Assembly (NCBI GenBank): GCA_003427395.1
Contig: BFEA01000335.1
Coordinates: forward strand, 1,366,528-1,410,848
Direction of reading: 5' to 3'
DNA from: Chara braunii
Taxonomy: Eukaryota; Streptophyta; Charophyceae; Charales; Characeae
DNA: 44,321 bases
Below are positions 11,787 to 20,337 of the stretch, piece after piece. The translations under genes and the position numbers were made by a program. The notes beneath the pieces are model-generated. The model had not been told where the DNA came from and ran no database searches. It was given only the letters and a program-made list of their open reading frames with translations. How positions within the stretch are numbered: position 1 is the stretch's first letter; every line of letters starts with the position of its first letter.

Positions 11787-12406
11787 TTGGTTACTGTCGT
11801 CTTGGACACGAACTTCAACATTATTTTGGGGATGCCTTGGTTCGCGAGTGCGGACCACATGACCAACTTCCATCGATGGACACTTACCGTTCATGATGCC
11901 TTTGGCGCAGAGGTGCCGTGTACCATTCCCCTTCTACATCCTTCGATCCGGTGCCAAGTTGTGATGGCCAAGTCTTTCCGGTCCACTTGCGCTTATGAGC
12001 AGACCGACGAGATTGGCCTATGTTTTCTTATGACCATTACAACGACCGAATCTTCACCTACGGACTTATCTTCAAACACCCACGTGGTGCGGTTGCTTGA
12101 CGAGTTTGCCGACGTCTTCGAGTCTCCTACCGCTATGGTGGCGGATCGATCGATCTCCCACAAGATCATTCTTTACGGCGGTGTCGTGCCGCCGAAAGGG
12201 TGCATCTGTCGCATGAGCGAGGAAGAGCTCGCGGTTCTCTGCGCGCAACTCGACGACTTGTTGGGAAAGGGTTGGATCGCCCTAGTAGCTCACCATACAG
12301 TGCGGCTGTTCTCTTCATAAGGAAGAAGAACAAGGACCTTCGCTTGAGCACTGACTATCGAAAGCTCAATGTGCAAACCGTCAAGATTCAAACCGGAGGG
12401 CATTAG
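11787..12406 (+). pseudogene. Protease C-terminus and start of reverse transcriptase
   Basis: The frame 11787-12320 has NFNIILGMPWF (end of retropepsin), a linker with LLDEFADVFE, and RMSEEELAVLCAQLDDLLGK plus GWIA, the start of RT. A frameshift near 12285 moves the rest (SSPYSAAVLFIRKKNKDLRL, then STDYRKLNVQTVK) to another frame. RT stops abruptly after NVQTVK at about 12385. Confidence 0.9.
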
Positions 12407-12500
12407 TCCGCTACCGGACAAGATTCAAACCGTGCAAGATTGGCCGGAACCGAAGAATGTCACATAAGTCCGTTCGTTTCTCGGCCTCGCCGGCTACTAT
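12383..12500 (+). pseudogene. RT thumb/RNase H junction after deletion of the RT catalytic core
   Basis: Directly after NVQTVK the reading resumes at EGISPLPDKIQTVQDWPEPK, a stop, then VRSFLGLAGYYQ. This motif normally lies well beyond the YLDDI catalytic box, so roughly 100 residues with both catalytic Asp are gone. A 13-bp direct repeat AAGATTCAAACCG (12383-12395 and 12420-12432) marks the junction. Confidence 0.85.
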
Positions 12501-12530
12501 CAACCTCTATCCAAGGTTATTCAAAGATCG

Positions 12531-13816
12531 TTGCCAATTCGACCAAGCTCCAATGCGAGGATCCGTCGTTCGACCTCAGCGACGATGCATGAGCTTCATT
12601 TTCGGCCCTTAAAGCCGCCTTGCTATCCACGGAGGTTGTATGCATCTACGACCCGCTTTTGCCGACTTGCATCACTACCAATGGGTCTGGCTATGGTGTT
12701 GGTGCCATCCTCTAGCAACACGATGGTGTGGACTGAAACTCGGTCGAGTACTTTAGTAAGAAGGTAACCCCCGTGCACTAGATTGACGACGCATGGAAGG
12801 AGTTATTGGCCTTCGTACATGCGCTTAAGCGGTGGCGACTGTTTCTTGTCGGCCGAAGTCGATTCCGATGGGTAACGAACAATAATTCATTGGTCTTCTA
12901 CGAGACCCGAGACACGGTGAATAGTACCATCGCCCGCTGGATGGCTTTCACTGACCAGTTTGACTTCTTTCCCGATCACATTGCGGGAATGTCAAACCGT
13001 TTTGCGGACGCCCTTTGTACTGCAGTCCAGTCGACGTTCGAGGTTAACGACAACTTGCGGGACAGCTTCATCCGCAGCTACCCCGAGTTTCGCGACAAGT
13101 ACGCAAATTGCTCCTCTTCAAATCCGGCGCCATCGCATTATCGGATCCAAGAAGGCTATTTGCTAGTCCACTCACAAGCGAAGGATCTTCTTTGCGTGAT
13201 GAACGATCCACACTTGCGTATGCGGCATCTTGGCAAGTTCCACGACGCTCCCGCCACCTGACACTTTGGAGTCAGTCATACGATTGGCCGACTTTGCAAA
13301 AACTTTTGGTGGCTCGGCCTTCTCGGCGACGCCACACACCATTGTGAGTCATGCGAGGTTTTCCGACGTTGCAAATCCCTTAATCATCGTCCGTTCGGCG
13401 AGTTGCGACCATTACCGGTCCCCTTTGGACGACGGGAATCGATTGCCATGGACATCACCAGGCCGTTCCCCAAGCACAAAACCGGTGTCGATAAGATTCC
13501 CACGATTCTCAATCGACTCACCAAGTTCACCATGTTTTTGTCTTGTCGCTATCATGCCAAGGCACCAGAGTTGGCTGATGTTCTTTATGCCGAGTGGATT
13601 CATATGAAGGGTTACCCCAAGAAAATCGTTTGCGACTGCAACACTCGGTTCATGTCCGACTTTTGGTTCCAAACGGTTTCCTTGGGATCCACACCGTATT
13701 CACGTCTGCAGCCCCCAACCCGCCTCGCGGCGATCCGATGGTGGAACCTGGACGTGAATACGGAACTTCAGGCCACAGCCCCTGATGCCCTCTCACATTA
13801 CAAACACAAACAATAA
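12531..13816 (+). pseudogene. RNase H and integrase remnant
   Basis: 12806-13260 reads FVHALKRWRLFLVGRSRFRW and FFPDHIAGMSNRFADAL, the RNase H C-terminal half. It continues to MRHLGKFHDAPAT, a TGA, then HFGVSHTIGRL and CESCEVFRRCK, an H2C2 integrase zinc finger. 13403-13680 reads MDITRPFPKHKTGVDKIPTI and later VCDCNTRFMSDFW, containing the first two Asp of the D,D,E integrase core; the Glu region is lost. Frameshifts occur near 12531-12800 and 13260-13400. It cannot make an active integrase. Confidence 0.9.
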
Positions 13817-13875
13817 GGCAAGCCAATGCCTTCGGCTCCACGCCATACTCGCGTCCAGGTTCCACCATCGGATCG
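13731..13875. repeat. 33-bp inverted repeat near the 3' end of the nested element
   Basis: 13731-13763 and 13843-13875 are inverted copies with 30 of 33 positions matching. A direct partial copy (13688-13706 against 13837-13855, TCCAC.CC.TA.TC.CGTC) overlaps the pattern. The block looks like a short fold-back duplication of coding sequence just before the polypurine tract. Confidence 0.85.
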
Positions 13876-13926
13876 TTGCTTTGCCCTCGACCCGGCTTGA
13901 CTTCATGACTTCATAAGGAGGGGGGG

Positions 13927-14671
13927 TGTTACATGTTGAGCCTCCATTTGGGGGGCTCGACGGTTGCTGGGGGGCCCCAGGCCGCACGCTCCTCAGACAC
14001 GCGCCCTGGAGGCCCACGACCGGTCTGAGGGCCGCAGGTTTCGATTTGAGGCAGCATTCATTTATTTATTTATTTTCTGTCCTGTTTTTGTCTATTGAGG
14101 CGCCATTTAATTGCAGTTCGTCCGAACAGACTTTCGGTCTGTTCGGATAAGGCCACGTTTTTGGCCTGGTACGGAAGTAGGCACGCCCTGTTGGGCCAGG
14201 TCTGTTGTTGTCCAGTTGTGCACACTCCCTGCTGCATCAGCAGGGAGGGCCTGGACGTCCGGTAGGGACCCAGGCCGGCCACGTTTTGGCCTAGGACCAG
14301 AGGCACACAGCAGCGCACCCGCGAGGCCCAGCGCTACTTATAGCTGGGCCAGGCCAGGGCAGACACATAGTTCACGTAGCTCACTTCTTGGGTGACACGC
14401 GGCTGGACCAGCAGGACACTACGCTGCGCCAGGGAGTAGAGGCGTAGGCAGGGCGAGGGGGGGAGTCCAAACCTGCTTTGTCGGTATTCATCTGGGCGCC
14501 ATAGCTGGCCCATGCCAGCGACCTGCACAGAGGGAGAGACCGGCGGCAGTTAGTACACGGCGGCAGTTACCTGCAGGTGAGATGGCGAGGAGGACAACAT
14601 CTTCTTCTTCTTCTCGGTCTTGCCCTCCATCTCTCCTCCTCCTTCCTTCCCTCTTCTTCTTCTTTTTCTTC

Positions 14672-14747
<76 letters not shown>

Positions 14748-15202
14748 TACAGGCAGAGGTTACATCGGGCATGAAGCCCATGATCTGATTTGACATTTTG
14801 TGGCAGACATTGATTGGACATTCGGAAGGGAGACTACTTTTGGACTTCGCTATCACGATCTTGGTCTTCTCCCTCACCTCCATCTTCGTTTCGCCTCTCC
14901 CCCATCTCCTCATCCATGGTATCTCCCCCCATGTGCGTGTTCAAGGAGGGACCTTTCGTCCATGTATGCGGTCCCTCCTCCCTCTCTCACATGTGTGGTG
15001 TATGATGGGGTGTCGCGTCAGTCTCTGGCAGGTCAGGTCATATCTTTGAGTCTCCCACTGCGCTACATTGTGCTATATTCATATGTATCTGGATGTGCAT
15101 TGCTTGTTGATGCTTTGCTGACACTGCATTGTCCATTCCAGTCCTTTTCATCACTTCGCGGATCCTTGGCTTCGTATACATCGCTCAACTGAGCATGTAT
15201 CA
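13927..15202 (+). repeat. 3' LTR of the nested gypsy element
   Basis: 1276 bp, starting TGTTACATGTTGAGCC right after a G-rich polypurine tract and ending GAGCATGTATCA before TTCTA. It is collinear with the 5' LTR. Most of its extra length comes from a (GA)n microsatellite at 14678-14745 that is nearly absent in the 5' copy. Confidence 0.95.
14678..14745. repeat. (GA)n microsatellite inside the 3' LTR
   Basis: About 34 AG units follow a CTT-rich stretch. The equivalent place in the 5' LTR (near 8080-8100) has only AGAAAGAGAGGG, so the tract expanded after insertion or was copied unequally. Confidence 0.97.
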
Positions 15203-15207
15203 TTCTA
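15203..15207. repeat. Target site duplication TTCTA, right copy
   Basis: Identical to 7337-7341 and directly after the 3' LTR end CATGTATCA. Confidence 0.95.
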
Positions 15208-16105
15208 ACTGCTGGAAGACCAAAGGCAGACTACGGGCGGTCCTTCAGGTGACCCCAGAGTCAACTAGTCCGTCACTGTCACCGCCTTCCTCTCAACTAG
15301 GAACAGAGTTCTCCCTGCACTTGAACTATCCGCGTTCTGCCCCAGTACAAACTCTGACCATCGAAAAATAAAATAAAAATAAAGTAATAAACTTTAATAA
15401 AGTAATTACCGGTCCTGAATCAAACAGAAAGAGAGAATCTGACACTCGATCGTCTTTCCCATCGACATCTTCAGGCACAAAAATTGAAAAGCACCATTGC
15501 ACGTCCTTCCCACACTGAACTGGCCAGATTACAGCTAGTTCTACTGCGCAGCAAGAGCAAAAGGACAACAGCACAATGAATGCATGTTCTAATCTCGGTG
15601 GGTTGTGACCCAGTGCTTCGTCCTCCCAGGGCACTTCACAAGCACCGCCCTTCGCCTTCCAGATGCGCCAGAAGAATGTCGACACTGAGGGTACAACACT
15701 TTCTCACTCCTCACCAAGAGACGACTCTCAGATGGACTCACTTCCTCATGGTAAGAAGCGACAAAGGACAGTAGATAAGGGAGAGAACGTACCTCAAATG
15801 CTGCCCCCAACCACAGGTTTCTCACCAGCTGTGATGATGTGCATTTTGTTGACCAGTGGTAGCATTGGAACCACTGACAATACCATGCAAGTGCCTCAAT
15901 TGCAAATGCCACGTCATTTCACTCACATCACCAATCATACGCCTCACTTATAGTCCTATATCAAGCCTTCCAGCCACATCACTCTCTACCCAATGACTGG
16001 CTTCACCATCTCCGCATGGTAGTACTCAACACTGCAAGGGACCAGCCCACGTGCACTGAAGAAACAAATAGTGCTGGAGCCGAAAGAAGTAAGCCTATGA
16101 AACCA
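15208..16105 (-). other. Leader of the outer (minus-strand) gypsy element
   Basis: This ~900 bp lies between the minus-strand PBS and the nested insertion and should continue at 7341 towards the gag ATG at 7237. Open frames of up to 119 codons exist but none resembles a known domain. It is read as untranslated leader by position only. Confidence 0.45.
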
Positions 16106-16117
16106 GCTCCGATACCA
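16106..16117 (-). other. Primer binding site of the outer element
   Basis: On the minus strand this reads TGGTATCGGAGC, one mismatch from the plant initiator-Met PBS TGGTATCAGAGC. Three bases separate it from the LTR end ...CACACCTTGCA. Confidence 0.75.
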
Positions 16118-16120
16118 AAT

Positions 16121-16906
16121 TGCAAGGTGTGAATGACAATAAACTAGATTGCAGCATTCCACAGAAATCCAGATAACTTCGAGCCCGAACTGAAAGCAGA
16201 TTGCAAGCCAATATAACACCAAATAAGCATGAGCAAAGCATTGAGGTCACATGATAATGAAAGCCCCCATCTTGCCTCCAAACATCAATGTCAACAACGT
16301 AACTCCTCTACATTGGCGCTCGGCGCCCAAACTACAGGCAACTCCTATGGCCTGGACTCCTATCTACAACAGGTCCACAGTGAAGATCATCAGCCCCATG
16401 ACGAATGAAGACTCCGAGTGAACAGCCCACATCTCCTTCACCAGGTGCCTAGTCACACCGCTCCTCTCCCTGACTCCCTCCACAGTCCCCTTCTCCCAAG
16501 GACCACCGCCTTCCTCCTCTGGCTGTGGCCACCAGCAGCCCGACTATGGCCACTGCGCCCTTCTGCTTTGCTGCGTCCAACAGCTTCCGCGCGCCTCGCC
16601 AGCGCCTTTCTTCCCTCTGGTCTGGCGCTTATCCGCACTAGCTATCACTCCAGCAGCACTGCCGCGTCCAGCCAGCCAGCATGTGCCCAGTGAACAAGGC
16701 TCACGTCCTTTACTGCTGGCTGGCTCCTGGCCTGGCTGGAATGTCTGCACCCCTGTCCCAGTAGCAGCGCCCTGGGCCCCTTCCAGATCTGCAGGGGGTT
16801 CAACTGTCAGGCCCTGGGCCTCATCATCTTCAACCAACCGAAGGTTGAGCCCTACTGGTTGGTTGGGGATGCTGCGTGCAGCAACCAACCCAAGGACCCT
16901 GTAACA
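16121..16906 (-). repeat. Putative 5' LTR of the outer gypsy element
   Basis: On the minus strand it would start TGTTACAGGGTCC at 16906 and end CACACCTTGCA at 16121, directly before the PBS. TG...CA ends and the TGTTAC start fit an LTR of 786 bp. There is no second copy in the window, so the outer boundary is a guess from the terminal motif. Confidence 0.5.
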
Positions 16907-17389
16907 CAGTTTCCTCTTGCCATGGTCATATAGTCCTATAAATTCCTATAACTTGTTTATAGTCCTACAGATCATGGCATGCGGACTGAAGTAATGCGAA
17001 GGGCAAAATTTGCAGACCTACGTTCTCTTAGAACCGGTAAGGGCTTCTCCCAGCATGCCAAGGGCTCATTTCTTCGCACAGATGCTAGATTAAAATTTAA
17101 AATATTTAATTTTAGGTGCCTTTCCCAAAGAGGACAATTTCCCCAATATTTCTAAGTGTCAGCACTTAGGACTGAATTATTTGAAAGTAATGCATTTTGA
17201 AAGTTTGACGGAAATCAAAATGCAGGAAAAAAAAATCCAAGTACGGCATAAAAGTTGATAAAACATATATTAATTTCAGATTCCTTAGCCTTTCAGAACA
17301 AAGAATAATCATTTCCGGAAATACATCTCAATGCCCCAATGATTCCGAGGTCCACAAGGAAAAAGAATTGCATTGAGACTTGTAGAACT
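16907..17389. other. No feature recognised
   Basis: AT-rich sequence between the putative LTR and the GAA tract. I see no coding or RNA signal. Confidence 0.5.
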
Positions 17390-17705
17390 TCAAGAAGAAG
17401 AAGAAGAGGAGGAGGAGGAGGAGGAGGAGGAGGAGGAGGAAGAAGAAGAAGAAGAAGAAGAAGAAGAAGAAGGAGGAGGAGGAGGAGGAGAAGGAGGAGG
17501 AGGAGGAGAAGAAGGAGGAGGAGAAGAAGAAGAAGGAGGAGGAGAAGGAGGAGGAGGAGAGGGAGGAGAGGGAGGAGTAGAAGGAGAGGAGGAGGAGGAG
17601 GAGAAGGAGGAGAAGAAGAAGAAGAAGGAAGAGGAGGAGTAGAAGAAGGAGGAGAAGAAGAAGAAGACGAAAGAGGAGAAGGAGAAGAAGAAGAAGAAGA
17701 AGAAG

Positions 17706-17741
<36 letters not shown>

Positions 17742-17834
17742 GAGGAGGAGAAGAAGAAGAAGAAAAAGAAGATTTCGCTATTCTTCTTCTTCTTCTTCTT
17801 CTTCTTCTTCTTCTTCTTCTTCTTCTTCTTCTTC
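17390..17834. repeat. Compound (GAA/GGA)n tract followed by (CTT)n
   Basis: From 17390 to about 17770 the plus strand is almost pure purine, mixing GAA and GGA triplets. After GATTTCGCTATT the sequence becomes (CTT)n from about 17781 to 17834. The two arms are complementary. The long apparent open frames here (poly-Glu, poly-Arg, poly-Ser, poly-Leu) are artefacts of triplet repetition and are not genes. Confidence 0.98.
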
Positions 17835-18078
17835 GCACTGTACTCACTTCCCAAACGGGCACTTCCACCAGCGACTACGGTTACGACCATTCTGCAGCAT
17901 AGACGTTGTGTCGAATTCCTTAGTACAACCGTTACGTGTCGGCCCCTCAAATGGGCATCCTATAGTCCATATTGCCAATCCACATAGGCCTCCGATTGAT
18001 GACACGACGACTACCCTTCAAAACTGGCTTTCACCGCATGTTCACGTGTCAGAGTACTAAGCATAGACTAGCAACTTA

Positions 18079-18511
18079 GGCTAGAATCCCACATGGTGCT
18101 TTTAACAAAAAATCGGAAAAGCCCCTCGAAAGGAGGGTCCTTGCCTTTTGGTCCGTAAAAAGTTTTTTGGACTCCACAGGCCCGTCCTTCGAGGGGCTTT
18201 CTAATCCTGCCAAAATATGTTGGTCCATTTGCGCCGGACCCAATCGCGCTGCCGTAAACGGAAAAAAAAAAAAAAACCTTTGTTTTTTTGGTGCTCGCGG
18301 CTTTTAGGGAACAGGGCAGGGGGCTGGCGGCTTTTAGGTATCAGGGGAAAATCGAGGTCTCATCGCGGCGAGTGTCACGGTACGATTGACATGACAGGTA
18401 CACCGAGTAGAAACAGCCGGATTTTATTTCGGGTCGCGAACGGCCCGGTACCTTGTGGGATCCGAATTCAAGTCAGAAAATGGAGTCACTAACAAATGTG
18501 GGATCCTAGCC
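18079..18511. mobile_element. MITE with 16-bp TIRs and TTA target duplication (Tourist/Harbinger-like)
   Basis: The ends GGCTAGAATCCCACAT and ATGTGGGATCCTAGCC are inverted repeats with one mismatch, flanked by TTA at 18076-18078 and 18512-18514. The second PLE copy (near 34380) has the empty site ACTTAGTTCAC at exactly this position, which proves the insertion. A 3-bp TTA target and a 5' GG fit PIF/Harbinger-type MITEs; the alternative reading is a CTTAG duplication. An internal fold-back (GAAAAGCCCCTCGAAAGG near 18116, CCTTCGAGGGGCTTTC near 18186) lies near the left end. No transposase is coded. Confidence 0.9.
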
Positions 18512-19315
18512 TTAGTTCGCAAATAGTTCATTCCAACGTTCCCTTTCCTTCGTCGAACACTGCCTTTCTCTATCTCCGATTTCCTATTGGACTAACCCGT
18601 GCACCGTGGATCGCTACCTGCTCATTTCGAAATCCGGCTCACCGTATTTCCTTTCCCGCTCTTTTGAAATTTGCGGGTACATCCGAGCAACACCGCGACT
18701 GAACTGCCTAACTGGCAGAAGGGCTACGGTGGCAACTCCACGTATTTCGAGTAACGTTTTCAAAAGAAATATTTACGAAGTAACCCATAGTACGATTTCT
18801 CATTGGCCTAATTCTTGTAGCGCGGATTGCTGCCGTGATCCCTACTATGTGGCCCGGTAGCCCAGTCAGTTACACACGTGTCCTGTAATTTCAAAAACCA
18901 GACACGCAGCAGGAACTTTCCCCGCTCTTTTTTGAAAAACGGCGGGTACAACTCAGTGGCACCGTGACAAGGCAGCCTAACTGGCGGAGGGGCTACCGTG
19001 GCAACGCCAAGTAATTACGAGGTCCAAAAATGCCTGCCTACAGCAAAAAATAAAAAATATACATGCCGAAAATAATTCAAGAAATTCGAACCCGCTGCTG
19101 CATCAGCTAATACGCCCTGATTTGGTTATTACAAAATAAATTCGAGGAATCAAGCCCGCTGCTGCTTCTGCTATTACGCCCCTATTCGGCAAATACAAAA
19201 ATATATACGACGTACCCTAGGGTAATTTCTTATTTCCACGGCAGTAACTACCTATGCAGATCCGTAAGAACGGTCCCAGTTGCGGCCGCGTCAGCCAGGA
19301 GAATTCCGCCACGCC

Positions 19316-19488
19316 CTAGTCCCATTTTACCAACTTCTCGAGCAGCCTTAACCAAGGCTGCCTGAGAACACTTGTGCCCTTAGCAAAGCGTGCCAGGGTA
19401 TTGAAGAAGAACGCCGGGGGGTACCCCCGGCGAATGAGCTCATGCTTCAGCGCCAATACTGGTAGATATAGAGTGCTCTCACTGTTCA
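19316..19488 (-). pseudogene. Penelope-like element polyprotein, C-terminal end
   Basis: Minus-strand reading gives STLYLPVLALKHELIRRGYP, PAFFFNTLARFAKGTSVLRQ, PWLRLLEKLVKWD and a stop. The E-x-x-R-R-G-Y-P pattern matches the segment after the RT fingers/palm in PLE RTs. The second copy at 35300-35215 preserves FFNTLARFAKGTSVLREPWL. Both copies match closely in coding and 3' UTR sequence, so this is a family end and not chance. Confidence 0.65.
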
Positions 19489-19489
19489 C

Positions 19490-20204
19490 CGTTTGCTGAA
19501 TACGGTGGAGACTGCCGACTTCGACATTAAGGAGATGTTTAGGTCCCTCCCGCATTCTGCTATCATGGAAGCGCTCTGTTGGTTGCTAGGGGAATGGGAG
19601 AGGAAAGGCTACCGGAAGATCACGGTATGCAAGAGGAGGAAGCAAGTGACCCTTGGTTTGAAGAAGTTCGGGAGAGGCTACGTCAAGTTCTCCTTCAGCT
19701 ACATTCGGAGCTTTGTGTCTTTCGAACTGCAACACACCTACACTACGTGTAGAGGGAAACTGCTGAGACAGGTTATCGGAGTGCCAATGGGAAAAAACTT
19801 CAGTCCCCCTCTGACTTGCTTGCTTTGTGCGAAGTACTAGGCAGGTTTCCTGAGGTCACTAGGTAGCGACCGGAAGCTCGTGCATGGAGTGAGATTTATG
19901 GACGATGTGATGTTGGCAGTCACATTTCATCGGAAGAAGGAAGACACAGTCTGCAAGGCACTAGAGATTTTTGGCAAGTTCGAAAGCTGTTAGGGAGATA
20001 AGCTAACTTTGGTCCGCACAGACGATGGTGCTAACACCATAGATTTCATCGGTTCGAAGCTTACTGCCGTGCCTGGAAGGACCATGTTCCTTTTGGAACC
20101 GAAGATCAAGAACGGATTCAGCTGCCAGTTGGGAGGAGTGCAGCAGCAGCTTGTTTATCGTTGTTTCCAGGACTTCGACTTGTCCTCAGACAAGCGGGCA
20201 AATA
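19490..20204 (+). pseudogene. Penelope-like reverse transcriptase core, inverted block
   Basis: Reading 19493-19840 gives ETADFDIKEMFRSLPH (RT motif with catalytic Asp) and RQVIGVPMGKNFSPPL (RT4-like). After a TAG at 19838, GVRFMDDVMLAV at 19895-19906 carries the catalytic FMDD. A second stop follows at about 19991, then LTLVRTDDGANTIDFIGSKL and further palm sequence to SSDKRAN. DIK.MF..LP is the PLE version of motif A (D...MFTN.P). The frame is cut by a poly(T)-headed insertion at 20205. Confidence 0.8.
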
Positions 20205-20337
20205 TTTTTTTTTTTTGGAAAAACAACCCAAGTGGATGCTAGAGGTGCTGATAAGAGCAGACACCACTAGCATGCTCGGGGAGGCTCAATCTATTGGTGG
20301 GGAGCGGCACCTGCTGGAAATCGGGTCCAGCGTCCCT
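20205..20337 (-). mobile_element. SINE/LINE-type retroposon 3' tail (copy 2)
   Basis: The minus-strand copy ends in A12 (T-run 20205-20216). It carries the core 20289-20336, which on its own strand reads GGGACGCTGGACCC...CAGCAGGTG...CCAATAGAT, followed by a hairpin with loop CTCTTA (20244-20265). It abuts the PLE RT, so it probably inserted there. I could not define a 5' head or a target duplication. Confidence 0.7.

Larger units (their letters stand above)
7342..15202 (+). mobile_element. Nested Ty3/gypsy LTR retrotransposon, structurally complete but non-coding
   Basis: The 7.86-kb element has two LTRs (7342-8553, 13927-15202), termini TGTTACATG...CATGTATCA, a PBS TGGTATCAGAGGC at 8556, a polypurine tract (AAGGAGGGGGGG) ending at 13926, and TTCTA target duplications at both sides. 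Inside are gag-like, retropepsin, truncated RT, RNase H and integrase remnants in that order, which is the Ty3/gypsy order. It lies in the leader of the minus-strand gypsy element. The LTRs have clearly diverged: about 37 substitutions in the last ~390 bp counted by eye. The insertion is therefore old. Confidence 0.97.
3588..16906 (-). mobile_element. Degenerate Ty3/gypsy-type LTR retrotransposon (host of a nested element)
   Basis: On the minus strand one can read, in order: a putative 5' LTR (16121-16906), a PBS (16106-16117), a leader (16105-15208), gag (7237-6063), a protease/RT linker (about 5640-5490), RT fragments (4985-4484) and RNase H fragments (about 4190-3588). The nested plus-strand element 7342-15202 interrupts the leader about 104 bp before the gag ATG. 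No integrase and no 3' LTR are seen below 3588, so the 3' end is missing. Stops, frameshifts and short tandem duplications show it is long dead. Joining the LTR end at 16121 to this gag rests on leader continuity across the nested insertion and is an inference. Confidence 0.7.
17835..20204 (-). mobile_element. Penelope-like element copy with inverted 5' part
   Basis: 17835-19488 shares its whole length, apart from a MITE, with 34139-35306. On the minus strand it starts with a C-terminal coding end (about 19488-19316) followed by a 3' UTR. 19490-20204 is on the plus strand and codes for RT motifs that should precede that coding end. Sense 3' part plus inverted 5' part is the structure made by twin priming during target-primed reverse transcription. 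The RT motifs (FDIKEMF, GVPMGKN.SPPL, FMDD) resemble PLEs rather than LINEs or LTR elements. Confidence 0.7.

Noticed and set aside
16121-16906. Matching 3' LTR for the outer gypsy element below 3588
   Set aside because: No similarity to the putative LTR was seen in 1-3588. The element seems truncated or continues outside the window.
17293-17950. Long open frames of 186-191 codons in several frames on both strands
   Set aside because: They are poly-Glu, Arg, Leu, Ser and Phe translations of GAA/GGA/CTT triplet repeats.
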